DNA of 64,000 nucleotides from Candidatus Macondimonas diazotrophica (lineage in GTDB: Bacteria; Pseudomonadota; Gammaproteobacteria; UBA5335). Under the pieces are notes generated by a model that ran no database searches, was not told the DNA's origin, and was given only the letters and a program-made list of their open reading frames with translations. Position 1 is the first letter of the stretch; the number at the start of each line of letters is the position of its first letter. Below are positions 28,604-38,329 of this stretch, piece by piece. The translations under genes and the position numbers were made by a program. Location: positions 62,001 through 126,000 of the forward strand of contig NZ_SRIO01000006.1 of assembly GCF_004684205.1 (NCBI RefSeq). Reading direction: 5' to 3'.

Positions 28604-29664
28604 GGCTGCGGATTCGTGCGCAGCGCATCGGGCCAGGGTGTCGCCGGATCGAGGCGCACGTAGGCCATGCCGGGCAGACCCGTCTTGATCTGGCTCAGAT
28701 GCCGCTGCAGGAGTTCGGGATCGACTTGCGCCTTGATGCGAAACATCAGTTTCGCCCGTTCCTCGGCGGTCTCCACGGTCTTGGGGGTGAACTGCGCCAC
28801 ATCGGCCACGAAGGAAATGCGCGCCGGGATGACCCGATCGGGCAGGGCATCGAGCACCAGACGCGCTTCCGCGCCGAGCGCCACCCGACCAGCCTGCGCG
28901 GTGGGCAGGAAGAAGGTCATGTAGACATCGGTCAGGTCGATCAGATTGAGCACCACGCCCCCCGCCGGCAAGACCTCCCCGGGCTCGGCCACGCGATACT
29001 GCACCCGCCCGGCGCGCGGCGCGCGCAGCACACTGTCGTCGAGGTCGGCGTGGATGCGCTCGAGCGTCGCTTCGGCCGCGCGCACCGACGATCGTGCCGA
29101 CTCGATCTGCATCCCCGCCGTGCTCACCGCCGCATCGCTTGCCGCCGCCTGGGCCGAGGCCGCTGCCACGGCAGCGCGCGCACCGTCGAAACGGGCCACC
29201 GCATCGTCCAGGCTTTGCGCGGGCACCACGTGTGCCGCTTCCAGCTCGCGCATGCGTCCCAGCCACTGCAAGGCCGCGCGGCGTTCGGTTTCACGCTGAC
29301 GCACCAGCGCCGCTGCGGCCCGCCGTTCGGCCTGGCGCTGGCGCAGCTGATCCTCGGCCGTCTTCACAGCGACGTGGGCCCGCTCGAGATTTGCCTCGGC
29401 CTCACGCGCCTGGGCGCGCAGGGCGGCCTGATCCATTTCAGCGAGCACCGCGCCGGCCTCGACGAGATCGCCCTCCCGGACCGCAATCATCCCAAGCCGT
29501 CCTGGCAGCTTGGTCGCGACATCGATCTCCACCGCCTCGATCCGGCCATTGCCACCGGCCACGCCGGCCGGCAGCCCATCGGGGCGCAGCAGCGTCCACA
29601 CCAGCAGGGCAATCGCAGATGCCGCAATGACAAGGACAAGCATCCGGCTGAAGGTGCGCTTCAT
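28600..29664 (-). CDS. HlyD-family membrane fusion protein (YhiI-like)
   Basis: 354 residues. N-terminal signal anchor ([19 protein letters not shown]), lipoyl/barrel-sandwich half motifs ([35 protein letters not shown]), a long Ala/Arg/Glu-rich coiled coil (about 85-200), and the second half ([26 protein letters not shown]). It bridges the inner-membrane ABC exporter to an outer-membrane channel such as TolC. First gene of the operon. Confidence 0.88.
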   Translation of the reverse strand: MKRTFSRMLVLVIAASAIALLVWTLLRPDGLPAGVAGGNGRIEAVEIDVATKLPGRLGMIAVREGDLVEAGAVLAEMDQAALRAQAREAEANLERAHVAVKTAEDQLRQRQAERRAAAALVRQRETERRAALQWLGRMRELEAAHVVPAQSLDDAVARFDGARAAVAAASAQAAASDAAVSTAGMQIESARSSVRAAEATLERIHADLDDSVLRAPRAGRVQYRVAEPGEVLPAGGVVLNLIDLTDVYMTFFLPTAQAGRVALGAEARLVLDALPDRVIPARISFVADVAQFTPKTVETAEERAKLMFRIKAQVDPELLQRHLSQIKTGLPGMAYVRLDPATPWPDALRTNPQP

Positions 29665-29907
29665 GGGATGAACAGACTCCGTGAACGGAAACGGAAAGGA
29701 CCGGCGAGTGACATCGGGCAGACAACCGGGCTGGCGCCGACCGGCGAGCTGGCTTCGAGCCTATCAATCTTGCCCGGCAGAGGCCTGATCTGGATCAACA
29801 AATGCCCTCTCGAGCCCGAGGTTACACGTCGGAAGACAGGTACCGCGCCATCGCCGATAATGCCTCCCCGGGCCAGGTCCCGTGGTTACATGGAGTGTTC
29901 TGCAGAC

Positions 29908-30471
29908 ATGGCGTTCTCGCTGGCTGCCCTCATCGCCCGCTACGGATACATCGCGGTCGCCGTCGGCGCGGTTCTGGAAGGCGAAAGCGTGCTGCTCGCC
30001 GCCGGCGCCGCGGCGCATCATGGACTGCTGCACCTGCCCACCGTGATTGCCATCGCGGCGGTGGCCAGTACGCTCGGCGATCAAGCGTGGTTCCAGATCG
30101 GCCGGCGCTGGGGAACCCCGTTGCTGGTCCGGCTCCCGCCCCTGGCGCGCCGGGCACCTTGGTTCCAATCGCTGCTGGACCGGCATCACACCCGGTTGAT
30201 TCTGACGATCCGCTTTCTCATCGGCCTGCGCATCGCCGGTCCCGTCCTGATGGGCTGGGCACGCATCGATCCGATCCGCTTCGCCGTACTCAATGCCGTG
30301 GCCGCGCTGCTCTGGGCGGTGGTGATCACCAGCATCGGTTACGGTCTGGGCAATGCCTGGACCGCACTTTCCGCCTGCCCTAATGGCCGCTGGCTCATCG
30401 GGGCCATCCTCGCAGTCCTCGGTGCGATCCTCTGGCATCACCGCCCCGGGGGCCGCAATAGCGATTGCTGA
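29908..30471 (+). CDS. DedA-family membrane protein
   Basis: 187 residues. DedA/SNARE-associated layout: reentrant N-terminal helix (ALIARYGYIAVAVGAVLEGESVLLAAGAAAHHG), then GDQAWFQIGRRWG, FLIGLRIAGPVLMGWARIDPIRF and a C-terminal helix. DedA proteins are inner-membrane lipid flippase-like transporters. GGAG lies about 12 nt before the ATG at 29908; an in-frame ATG at 29890 is an alternative. No functional link to pilA, 246 bp downstream, is evident. Confidence 0.82.
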   Translation: MAFSLAALIARYGYIAVAVGAVLEGESVLLAAGAAAHHGLLHLPTVIAIAAVASTLGDQAWFQIGRRWGTPLLVRLPPLARRAPWFQSLLDRHHTRLILTIRFLIGLRIAGPVLMGWARIDPIRFAVLNAVAALLWAVVITSIGYGLGNAWTALSACPNGRWLIGAILAVLGAILWHHRPGGRNSDC

Positions 30472-30593
30472 CGTCCGGGCCACATCGGCCGGTACACAGA
30501 CTGACAGCCTGCGTCACATCCTGACCGTAGCCGCCGGACGCCGGACCGGTGAACCGGGATCGACCGGCAAAGAAACCCAATTTTTTAATTAAA

Positions 30594-30627
30594 AATCAAT
30601 TTATTATTTAACTGGCACGATGTCTGC
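30594..30627 (+). promoter_or_regulatory. Sigma-54 promoter of pilA with adjacent IHF-like site
   Basis: TGGCAC-GATGT-CTGC at 30613-30627 matches the sigma-54 consensus with correct GG/GC spacing, about 90 nt before the pilA ATG. Just upstream, AATCAATTTATTA (30594-30606) fits the IHF consensus WATCAANNNNTTR inside a very AT-rich block, though it is closer to the -24 box than IHF sites usually are. CTGTC-like PilR half-sites may lie near 30500 on the minus strand; I could not confirm them. Confidence 0.75.
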
Positions 30628-30717
30628 TTAGGGTCAGTCACGGATCGGATGTGCACGCGACCGGCCGAACCCAAACGAGACCACCCTGTGCAAGCACAAA
30701 AAAAGGAAGACATCTCC

Positions 30718-31146
30718 ATGAACAAGCAACAAGGTTTTACCCTCATCGAACTCATGATCGTGGTGGCCATCGTCGGCATCCTCGCCGCCATCGCCATCCC
30801 CGCCTATCAGGATTACACCATTCGCGCCCGCGTCACCGAGGGCATGAGCCTCGCCTCGGCCGCCAAGACCACCGTGGCTGAAAATGCCATGTCTGGTACT
30901 GCATTTAGTGCAGGCTGGACGGCACCCAGTGCCACGGACAATGTCACAAGCGTCGGCATCAGTTCCTCTAATGGCACGATTACGATCACATACACCGCAG
31001 CCGCTGGGAATGGCACGATGACTCTGGTGCCTACCGCTGGTTCTTCGACCGCACTCGTTGCCGGCACTGCGCCCACTGACGCCATCCAATGGGACTGCTC
31101 AGGAGGTACATTGGACGACCGTTACCGCCCCGCCAACTGCCGCTGA
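30718..31146 (+). CDS. pilA: Type IVa major pilin
   Basis: 142 residues. Short leader MNKQQG cut before Phe by prepilin peptidase, then the canonical [20 protein letters not shown] helix with Glu at +5. Near the C-terminus, two Cys (WDCSGG and ANCR) form the disulfide D-loop of type IVa pilins. The globular part is rich in Ser, Thr and Gly, typical of pilins that are glycosylated. AAGGAAGA sets the start. A sigma-54 promoter precedes it and a strong terminator follows, so it is mostly monocistronic. Confidence 0.95.
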   Translation: MNKQQGFTLIELMIVVAIVGILAAIAIPAYQDYTIRARVTEGMSLASAAKTTVAENAMSGTAFSAGWTAPSATDNVTSVGISSSNGTITITYTAAAGNGTMTLVPTAGSSTALVAGTAPTDAIQWDCSGGTLDDRYRPANCR

Positions 31147-31609
31147 GCCTGAAACTCAGAACAAAGAAGACCCAACCACCCTGCCCCCCATGCCCTGGCC
31201 TGGGGGGCTTTTTTTGGCCCGCATCCGGGTGCGCATCGCGGTCGTGACAGATCCTCGCTGGATTCCTTCCGGCTGCCCATCCCAGCGGGGGGGTGTGGTA
31301 ACGCGGCAATCAACCGCCGCGATCCCGCCTTGAATCCGTCGTGACGGGATCCCGGCTCCGCCCTCTCCTCCCCGCCATTGCGCAGAATCGCCTGACGAAG
31401 GACGCCGTCCCGCGCATCCGGGCTCCGACCAACCCCCGATGAATCGCCACGGCCCTTGCGCCCCTCGTGATGACGAACGAATACAGGAGCCTGAAGACAC
31501 CGCGTGCCGCTTGGAGTGCACCACACGACCCAACCGGCGGCTCAAGCTCATGGCCGCCGTGACGAGAACCTTAGGGACAGGCCGCCTCGGCCCACCCGGG
31601 AACCACATC
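31147..31609. other. 463-bp gap between pilA and the oligosaccharyltransferase gene
   Basis: Holds the pilA terminator at its start. The rest is GC-rich with open but unsupported frames; the next gene's frame is open from 31439 but gains membrane-protein character only after the ATG at 31610. No promoter could be defined. Confidence 0.4.
31183..31215 (+). terminator. Rho-independent terminator of pilA
   Basis: GCCCCCC (31183-31189) pairs with GGGGGGC (31202-31208) and is followed directly by seven T. It lies 37 bp after the pilA stop. Confidence 0.9.
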
Positions 31610-33730
31610 ATGACCCCGACCCACCGTCCCCCGCCGCTCTGGCCGCTGGCGCTCGCATTGGCTGCGACCTTGTTTCTGGTCCGCACCGAGGCGCAGCTCA
31701 TCTTGCTGGCCATCGCGCTGGCAGCCTTGTTCTATGCGGCTGCCCGGACCTTTGCCGCTGGCGACTCCCTTGCCCGGCCTGGCGAAGCGCGCCGTGATGA
31801 GGCACGTCCGGCTGGCCCGATGAACGCCCTCGACGGCGCAGGCCTTGCGCAGCCGGACGATCCGGCCGCCCGCACGATGCACCGCCCGGCGCAGCTCATC
31901 CTGTATTTTCCGGCCACGCGCAGCGCCCTGCTGGCCATCGCGACGCTGATCGTGCTGTTCGGCAACGTCGCCTTCAGCACACTGCCGTCCACCAGCCTCT
32001 GGTTCGCCTGGATTCTGGGGCTCTTTCCGCTCGCTTACCTGCTCGGCATCACGGCGCTGGCGCGCGGCGCACACCCTGCCGGACTACAGTGCGCGACTGG
32101 CGCGCTGCTCACGCTGCTCGCCGTCTGGGGCGTGATCGAATGGCTGCGCTTCGGCGGGCGCAGCAATGGGCCGTTCCTGGATCTCAACGCCTTCGGCGCG
32201 CTGTTCTACCTTGCCGTTCCCGGGGTCTTCCTGGCGCTGGCGCGCGCGCGCAACTGGCGCGCCCGGGTGGCACTGATCGCCGTGCTCGCGCTGATGCTGT
32301 GGGCGCTGTTCGCGACGGTCTCGCGCGGGGCGATCGGCGTATTGCTGCTGATGCTCCCCCCGCTGCTGATCGGCCTGCGCCGCGCTGCGATGCCCTGGCG
32401 CGCGCCGGCCGCGATCCTGCTCGTGCTGACCGGACTGGCCTGGGGCACCGTGCGTTACCTGCCGGATGCACCGGTCACCCGCGAGGTGGTCAATCTCGCC
32501 GGCGATCAATCGACCCAGGATCGGCTCGCCATGTGGCGCTCGACCCTGGCCATGTGGCGCGAACGGCCCGTCACGGGCCAGGGCCTGGGCAGTTACAAGC
32601 TGCACTACCTGCATCACCGCACACTCGCTGACCGCGGTTCCAACGGCAATCTGGCGCACAACGACTACTTGCAACTGCTGGCCGAAGCCGGGCCCCTCGC
32701 TCTGGCGATCCTGATCCTGGCCGGAGTGTGCACGCTCGTGCTCGCCGGGCGGCTGTGGCAGCGCATGGGTCCTGCGCACGACCGGCGCCGGCGCGGCGCG
32801 GCACTGACGGGCTGGGTCGCCGTACTGCCGGTGCTCGGCCTGTTCGTGCATGCGACGGTGAATTTCATCTTCTACGTGGCGCCGCTGGCGCTGCTGGCCG
32901 GCCTGCTGCTGGCGCGCGCCCGGCACGCCGCCGGGCCAGTGCCGCTGCGACCGGTGCGCCTTGCCGCCCATCCGCGCCTGGCCGGCGCGGCCTATGGCTT
33001 GGCGGCCAGCCTTGCCGTCGGCGCGATCACGCTGGACTGGCTGGCTTCCCAGGCTTTCGATGCCCAGAACCGCTGGCCGCTCTTCGCCGAACGCCGCACC
33101 GACCCGCTCGCGCGCTATCAGATGGCCACCGCCTTTGCCGCGCTGCGCCCCCATCACGTCGCGACGCAACAGGCGCTCACCACATCGGCCATCGACCTGG
33201 CGCTGACCGAACGCAACGGGCCCACGGGAGCGATCTGGGCAGGCCTTGCGGTCACGCATGCGCGCCACTGGCTCTCGGCCAGTCGCGGCAATCCTTATGT
33301 GTATGACGCGATGGGCCAGCTACTGTGGCATTTCCCCAGCCTCGCCCCGCACATGGCGCCGGACTTTCCGGAACGGCCGGATGACATCCTGGCACTGGCC
33401 GTCACGCGCCATCCGGCCAATCCGTCGCATCGCCTGAGACTGGCGCAGTTGCTCGCCGATCAGGGTGAGCCGACGCACGCACTCGAAACGCTGCTGGACG
33501 CGCTGCCCTGGTCGCGCATCAGCATGCCGCCCGAGCGCGTTGCGGCGTGGCAGCAGCTGCTGCGTGAAGCCATGACGCTCGCCGAGGCAACGGGAGATCG
33601 CCGGTGGGCAGCGGATCTGGCGCGGATGGTGCAGCGGTTTGATCCAGAGAATGCAACCGCCGAACGGCTGCTGACCCATTCGCCCGACGCCACCGCACCC
33701 GTTGCGGAAGCGTCGATGACCGCGCCTTAG
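31610..33730 (+). CDS. Wzy/PglL-type O-antigen ligase or pilin O-oligosaccharyltransferase
   Basis: 706 residues. About a dozen transmembrane segments in the first ~460 residues. The Wzy_C/WaaL/PglL signature NLAHNDYLQLLAEAG (His near residue 350) lies in the main periplasmic loop, preceded by GQGLGSYKLHYLHH. A soluble C-terminal part (about 500-706) looks like a PglL/TfpO tail with TPR-like helices. Such enzymes move a lipid-linked glycan onto protein Ser/Thr or onto lipid A. Position right after pilA suggests pilin as acceptor (inference). The ATG at 31610 is preferred to in-frame starts upstream. Confidence 0.82.
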   Translation: MTPTHRPPPLWPLALALAATLFLVRTEAQLILLAIALAALFYAAARTFAAGDSLARPGEARRDEARPAGPMNALDGAGLAQPDDPAARTMHRPAQLILYFPATRSALLAIATLIVLFGNVAFSTLPSTSLWFAWILGLFPLAYLLGITALARGAHPAGLQCATGALLTLLAVWGVIEWLRFGGRSNGPFLDLNAFGALFYLAVPGVFLALARARNWRARVALIAVLALMLWALFATVSRGAIGVLLLMLPPLLIGLRRAAMPWRAPAAILLVLTGLAWGTVRYLPDAPVTREVVNLAGDQSTQDRLAMWRSTLAMWRERPVTGQGLGSYKLHYLHHRTLADRGSNGNLAHNDYLQLLAEAGPLALAILILAGVCTLVLAGRLWQRMGPAHDRRRRGAALTGWVAVLPVLGLFVHATVNFIFYVAPLALLAGLLLARARHAAGPVPLRPVRLAAHPRLAGAAYGLAASLAVGAITLDWLASQAFDAQNRWPLFAERRTDPLARYQMATAFAALRPHHVATQQALTTSAIDLALTERNGPTGAIWAGLAVTHARHWLSASRGNPYVYDAMGQLLWHFPSLAPHMAPDFPERPDDILALAVTRHPANPSHRLRLAQLLADQGEPTHALETLLDALPWSRISMPPERVAAWQQLLREAMTLAEATGDRRWAADLARMVQRFDPENATAERLLTHSPDATAPVAEASMTAP

Positions 33731-33972
33731 TGAGACAGCCATGTTCTGTAAAGGAATTCGGCGACAGTATGCAATTACGAGTGGATTGGGTGCATCCTGA
33801 CAATCGGCTCGACGTGTCTCGTGCAACGCCGAAATCCGGCGCCTTGCGCGGAATCTCAAGCCCCATGCCCGGCGTGCCGATGCACTCAGCAAGGCTCGGC
33901 CGGACATTGGTGTTTGTCGAGCTATATTTAAAGTCATAGTTGATCTGGATCAGTCCGACAGGCGGAATTCTC

Positions 33973-34311
33973 ATGACGATCGGCCAACGTATTCAGCAAG
34001 CCCGGGAACGAACGGGCATTTCCCAAACCCGCCTGGCGCAGCTGCTGGGCGTCACCCGCAGCGCCTGCAGTCAGTGGGAGTCGGGGAGCGGAACCTCGCC
34101 GCGCCGGGACCGGCTGGAGCAAATTGCGCGTTTGCTCGCGGTCAATTACGAGTGGCTCGCAACCGGGCATGGGTCCATGCGCGGGCGCGCTGTCAAGGGG
34201 CGTCAAAACACGACGATCACCCCGGAAGAGCAGGAGCTGCTCGCGCTATTCAGCCACTTCTCCGCGACCGCCCGCCGCGCCCTGATCGATTTTTTGCGCG
34301 CGCTGAGTTAG
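33973..34311 (+). CDS. XRE-family helix-turn-helix regulator
   Basis: 112 residues. A Cro/C1-type HTH occupies the first ~65 residues (IGQRIQQARERTGISQTRLAQLLGVTRSACSQWESG), followed by NYEWLATGHG, common in phage-like repressors, and a short C-terminal helix (EEQELLALFSHFSATARRALIDFLRAL). It is a DNA-binding protein, target unknown. No toxin or phage gene adjoins it. The Shine-Dalgarno is weak (AGGCGGAA). Confidence 0.8.
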   Translation: MTIGQRIQQARERTGISQTRLAQLLGVTRSACSQWESGSGTSPRRDRLEQIARLLAVNYEWLATGHGSMRGRAVKGRQNTTITPEEQELLALFSHFSATARRALIDFLRALS

Positions 34312-34388
34312 TCTGCGCCTATCCAGCTGCTTGCCGGGCCACCCAAACGCGTGGTCTTTCCTCATCCCCCCGATTCCGGAGCATTCCC

Positions 34389-34874
34389 ATGCAAATCGCC
34401 GACAACACCGTCGTCGTCATCGACTATACCGTGACAACGCCTGAAGGCAATCTGATCGATTCCTCCAGCCAGAGCGGTGAACCGCTGACCTATTTGCACG
34501 GCGCTGGCAATATCGTGCCCGGTCTGGAACAGGCACTCGCCGGCCGAAGCGCCGGTGATTCGTTCAACGTGTCGGTGCCTCCGGAACAGGGCTACGGCGA
34601 GCGTCACGACGAACTGATCCAGGTTGTTCACCGCGATCAGTTCGTTGGCATCGAGCGCATGGAAATCGGCATGCAGTTTCAAACCGAAGCCGAAGGTGAA
34701 GTCCACATCGTCACCGTGACCGGCCTGGAAGGCGATCAGGTCGTGGTGGATGCCAATCATCCACTCGCCGGTGAGACCCTGGTCTTCGACATCACCGTGC
34801 GTGAAGTCCGGCCGGCTACCGAGGAAGAAGTCACCCACGGCCATGTGCATGGGTCCGGCGGCCATCACCACTGA
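34389..34874 (+). CDS. slyD: FKBP-type peptidyl-prolyl isomerase, SlyD-like
   Basis: 161 residues. FKBP core split by an insert-in-flap domain: VVVIDYTVTTPEGNLIDSS, YLHGAGNIVPGLEQALAGRSAGD, PPEQGYGER, then NHPLAGETLVFDITVREVRPAT. It ends in a His-rich metal-binding tail (HGHVHGSGGHHH), as in SlyD. Acts in the cytoplasm as a folding helper and possible nickel chaperone. GGAGCATTCCC precedes the ATG. Confidence 0.92.
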   Translation: MQIADNTVVVIDYTVTTPEGNLIDSSSQSGEPLTYLHGAGNIVPGLEQALAGRSAGDSFNVSVPPEQGYGERHDELIQVVHRDQFVGIERMEIGMQFQTEAEGEVHIVTVTGLEGDQVVVDANHPLAGETLVFDITVREVRPATEEEVTHGHVHGSGGHHH

Positions 34875-34998
34875 TCAGGCCGGCAGGCGTGTAGCCGGAT
34901 CATGGATCCCGGCCGCACGCTTCGATCCCGATGCAGGTGTCCTCGATAGGCAATGCGCCGGTGCAGTGCGTAGCTCGGAGAACCCGAGGCCTTCGTAA

Positions 34999-35475
34999 TC
35001 AGGATGCGCCGGGCGCGGGCAATGCAGCCTGCCGTTCCTTCATCTTGCGGCGCATATCCCGTACGAACCGCCAGTTCCACAGCACCCACCACCAGTTCAC
35101 CTTGAAGTCCACGTCCTGAACCTTGTACTGGCCCTTTTCGTTGACCCAGTGCGTGATCAGCCGGCCGGGTTTGAGTCTGTAGGTTGCGGTCTCTCCAGAC
35201 ACCGACACCGCGGCGCCCTGCAGTCCCAGAATCGACGGGTCCATGGGATCACCACCGCCCATGTAGGGCATCAGCTTCTGCACGAACGCAAAGGTGATCA
35301 GCTTCATCATCGTCATGAATTCATCCCGTGCGGGCCCTTCCATCAAGCGCTGCATGGGACTGCGCTCATCTGCTGGATCCGGCGGACCCGCCTCGAAGAG
35401 TTTCTGCATCATGCCGGACAGGCTGTCACGCAACAGCTCGGCCCGTTCCTGGGTCAGGGCGGTTTCGGTGTTCAT
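34999..35475 (-). CDS. Hypothetical protein with Trp-rich C-terminal segment
   Basis: 158 residues, family not recognised. An acidic N-terminal helix (LTQERAELLRDSLSGMMQKLFEAG) is followed by a Met-rich stretch, a beta-rich middle (AAVSVSGETATYRLKPGRLITHWV) and VNWWWVLWNWRFVRDMRRKMKER, whose Trp cluster could touch a membrane. GGAG lies about 11 nt before the ATG. Stands alone; function unknown. Confidence 0.65.
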   Translation of the reverse strand: MNTETALTQERAELLRDSLSGMMQKLFEAGPPDPADERSPMQRLMEGPARDEFMTMMKLITFAFVQKLMPYMGGGDPMDPSILGLQGAAVSVSGETATYRLKPGRLITHWVNEKGQYKVQDVDFKVNWWWVLWNWRFVRDMRRKMKERQAALPAPGAS

Positions 35476-35760
35476 CGCTCGACACTACTCCAACGATATC
35501 CCGTACGACACGGGTCATTCGGTACAGGTCCGGGACACGAGCCCCGGGGCGCAAACGCCGATGTTAAGCATAAGCGGCCACCCAAGGCGAGTCCGTCACG
35601 CGCATGCCCCGGCCACGCGGTCACACTTGCGCGCCATCCTCAAGCCGTTAAACTGCGCTGCTTCGCGGCGTGCCGCCGGTTCGGATCCTGCCCGAACCCG
35701 ATCGGATACGCGTATTCCCTGATTCGGCGACAAGCCGCCACCACCGCCGGCCATACAACG

Positions 35761-36579
35761 ATGATCGACGACACGACCCCTGCCCTGTTCGTCACCGACA
35801 ACCAAGGGCGCTATCACCCGACCCGCTATGCGATCGGCCCGTGGGATCCACGCCTGCTGCACGGCGGTGCCACCGGCGGTCTGGTCGCGCATGCACTGGA
35901 GGCCGCCGACCCCGCTCCCGCACTGCAGTTCGCCCGGCTGAGCATCGACCTGCTGCGCCCGGTGCCATTGGCCCCGCTGACGGCCCATGTGGCCGTCGTC
36001 CGCAGCGGTACCCGCCTGTGCGTGCTCGACATCACGTTACGGCACGAGGACCGGATCGTGGTGAAGGCGCAGGCGCTGAAGCTGATGCCCAATGACGTGA
36101 CGGTGCCGGATCACGCTCGACCGGAGCGTCCGCTTCCCGCCGATCCCGACACCCTGCCGGTCACCGATCTGATGGGCCGCGCACTTCCCGATGCCGACCA
36201 ACGGCGTCCCAGCATGCACCACTGCATCGAAGCCAAGCGAGTCCACGGATTCGCACTGCGCGGCGAGGGTACGGCCTGGCTACGCTGCGCCGTGCCGGTG
36301 GTGCACGGGACAGAACTGTCCCCGTTCGTGCGCGTCGCCGCGCTGGCAGACTTCGGCAACGGCCTCGGCCAGCTCCATGTCGATAACCAGACCGGCTGCA
36401 TCAATGCGGACATCAGCCTGCATCTGCTGCGACTGCCGGTATCCGAATGGATCTGTCTGGAAGCACGCGCCGAACTGTTCGACCATGGTCTCGGCGCGGT
36501 CCATACCGGCCTGTTCGATCCGTCCGGCTATATCGGCCGGGTCACCCAGACGCTCATCACGCGCCGCATGGGGCGGTAA
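35761..36579 (+). CDS. Acyl-CoA thioesterase-like hotdog protein
   Basis: 272 residues. Double-hotdog thioesterase-superfamily features: RYAIGPWDPRLLHGGATGGLVAHALEA in the first half, with LSIDLLRPVPLAPLTAHV, and in the second half ALADFGNGLGQLHVDNQTGCINADISLHLLRLP. It probably hydrolyses acyl-CoA thioesters; chain length cannot be read from the sequence. The first ATG with family character is at 35761; the open frame upstream lacks it. Confidence 0.78.
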   Translation: MIDDTTPALFVTDNQGRYHPTRYAIGPWDPRLLHGGATGGLVAHALEAADPAPALQFARLSIDLLRPVPLAPLTAHVAVVRSGTRLCVLDITLRHEDRIVVKAQALKLMPNDVTVPDHARPERPLPADPDTLPVTDLMGRALPDADQRRPSMHHCIEAKRVHGFALRGEGTAWLRCAVPVVHGTELSPFVRVAALADFGNGLGQLHVDNQTGCINADISLHLLRLPVSEWICLEARAELFDHGLGAVHTGLFDPSGYIGRVTQTLITRRMGR

Positions 36580-36614
36580 GAGCACTGCCCCGCAACCCAT
36601 GCATACCCGCGGCG

Positions 36615-37535
36615 TCAGCCCGGCGGAAGATCCCTGAGCTGGCCCGGATCGGTGAGCACGATCTGCGGCTTGCCGCCGTCCTGCGGCGGATACAGGCTTG
36701 CCTGTCCCGTGACGTAGACGTAGTTCTGCCGGCCCTCGCCGGTATAGCGCGTCGCCAACAGACGCAACAGGTCCTGCGCCGAGGCCGCCTGCCGATCGGG
36801 GATCCACAGATTGAAGGGTTGCGCGGGCGATCCGGCATAGATCAGCGCGCTATCGCCGACCCAACGGTTGATGCCGCCCTGCAGGTCGCAGAACACCGTG
36901 ACCGGTTCGCCCCGCTGGGCCGCGGTGACCAGATGGGCGTGATCCAGCCGCACGGAGAGCGCGCCGGTATGCGGCCCTGCCGCGCGGTAGCCCTCGATCC
37001 AGCCGTCGCGCATCTGCCACCACGGGATCAGCCGGGTGTAGTCGCGGGTCGGACCATGGCCATTGAGATCAGGATCCCAGATACCGCTGCCGACGGACTG
37101 GGCGTGCGCTTCAGCCGCCAGGAACTCGCGATGATAGAGCCGGGAACGACCGTACTTGACGAAATAGGGGCTCCAGCCCGCCGCCACGGCGGCCAGATTG
37201 TAGTTCACCGCATCGCGCCAGATGTAGGTCAGCAACCGACCGTAATTGCCTCGATGGCGCAGCATGGCCAACGAGGGCGGATCGGCAGTGTCGAATTCCA
37301 AGGTCAGCATCACCTCCGTCGTGGGCGCGCCCTCGGCATCGGCATCGAACCATTCCTTGGCCCACGCCGACGCTTGCCGCCCGCCTTCGGTCACCGGCTT
37401 GGTGCCGCCTGGCCAGCTTTCCTCGGTATCGAGACACGTCAGCCGTAGCGACTCGCTGCGCCCATCCAGCTCGACCTTGATCGTGTCGCCATCCACCACC
37501 TTGAGCAGTCTGGCGGTCATTCGGGTCCCGGGCAT
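36615..37535 (-). CDS. Staphylococcal-nuclease-like (thermonuclease) domain protein
   Basis: 306 residues. N-terminal TNase fold with LLKVVDGDTIKVELDG, RLTCLDTEES (usual RLxxIDTPE), YGRLLTYIWRDAVNYNLAAVAAGWSPYFVKYG and AEAHAQSVGSGIWD. The second half (about 165-306) resembles an OB/micrococcal-nuclease-linked domain of unknown role (HTGALSVRLDHAHLVTAA). There is no signal peptide, unusual for secreted nucleases. AAGGAG precedes the ATG. Confidence 0.75.
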   Translation of the reverse strand: MPGTRMTARLLKVVDGDTIKVELDGRSESLRLTCLDTEESWPGGTKPVTEGGRQASAWAKEWFDADAEGAPTTEVMLTLEFDTADPPSLAMLRHRGNYGRLLTYIWRDAVNYNLAAVAAGWSPYFVKYGRSRLYHREFLAAEAHAQSVGSGIWDPDLNGHGPTRDYTRLIPWWQMRDGWIEGYRAAGPHTGALSVRLDHAHLVTAAQRGEPVTVFCDLQGGINRWVGDSALIYAGSPAQPFNLWIPDRQAASAQDLLRLLATRYTGEGRQNYVYVTGQASLYPPQDGGKPQIVLTDPGQLRDLPPG

Positions 37536-37672
37536 GCGTTGCTCCTTGATGCCGTCCGTGTTACCTCAGGATGAACCGGGCCGATGGCAACATCATGACC
37601 ACGCCGCCGACGGCACGGCCATGCGCTATGATGACGCATCAATCGACGCTCTTGTCTCGGGGATGGATGCGC

Positions 37673-38329
37673 ATGGATCCGCAGTTCTGGCACGCGCGCT
37701 GGGCGCGCGGGGAAATTGGTTTTCACCTTGACCGTGTCCACCCCATGCTCGCCCGATACGGGGCGCCACTCGCCGGGCGACGTGTCCTCGTCCCGCTCTG
37801 TGGGAAGAGCCTCGACATGGTCTACCTAGCCGGCCTTGGCTGCACGGTGGTCGGCATCGAACTGAGCGCGGCGGCTATCGACGCGTTTTTCGCGGAGCAC
37901 GGACTCGAGCCAGCCGTGAGCACGCAAGGTCCGGGCCGGATCTGGCAGGCCGGGCCCTATACCCTGCTGGAAGGCGATTATTTCGAGTTCACCGCGGCCG
38001 ACCTTGGCGCACCCTGCACCGGCCTGTACGACCGCGCTGCGCTCATCGCCCTGCCTCCCGAGCGCCGCTCGGCCTACGCCGTCCACGCCGCCCATCTGCT
38101 CGCCTCCGGCGCCTGGGGCTTACTGATTACGCTGGAATACCCGCAAGAGGTCATGGCAGGCCCACCCTTTTCCGTTCCGGAGTCCGAGGTACGGACGCTC
38201 TACGGACCCTTGGCCGAGGCGCGCGTCCTCGCCGTGGAAGATGCGCTCGCCGCAGAACCGCGCTTCGCCGAGCGCGGTCTCACCCGACTCGAGCAGTGCG
38301 CCTGGGCGCTTGAATTCCCCGTGGCATGA
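37673..38329 (+). CDS. tpm: Thiopurine S-methyltransferase family protein
   Basis: 218 residues, the usual bacterial TPMT length. FWHARWARGEIGFH, GRRVLVPLCGKSLDMVYLAGLGCTVVGIELS (SAM-binding) and LLEGDYFEF, YDRAALIALPPERR, LLITLEYPQ are diagnostic. Bacterial homologues methylate thiopurines and detoxify selenite or tellurite by methylation. Start at MDPQFWHARW. The stop overlaps the next gene's start (ATGA). Confidence 0.92.
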   Translation: MDPQFWHARWARGEIGFHLDRVHPMLARYGAPLAGRRVLVPLCGKSLDMVYLAGLGCTVVGIELSAAAIDAFFAEHGLEPAVSTQGPGRIWQAGPYTLLEGDYFEFTAADLGAPCTGLYDRAALIALPPERRSAYAVHAAHLLASGAWGLLITLEYPQEVMAGPPFSVPESEVRTLYGPLAEARVLAVEDALAAEPRFAERGLTRLEQCAWALEFPVA

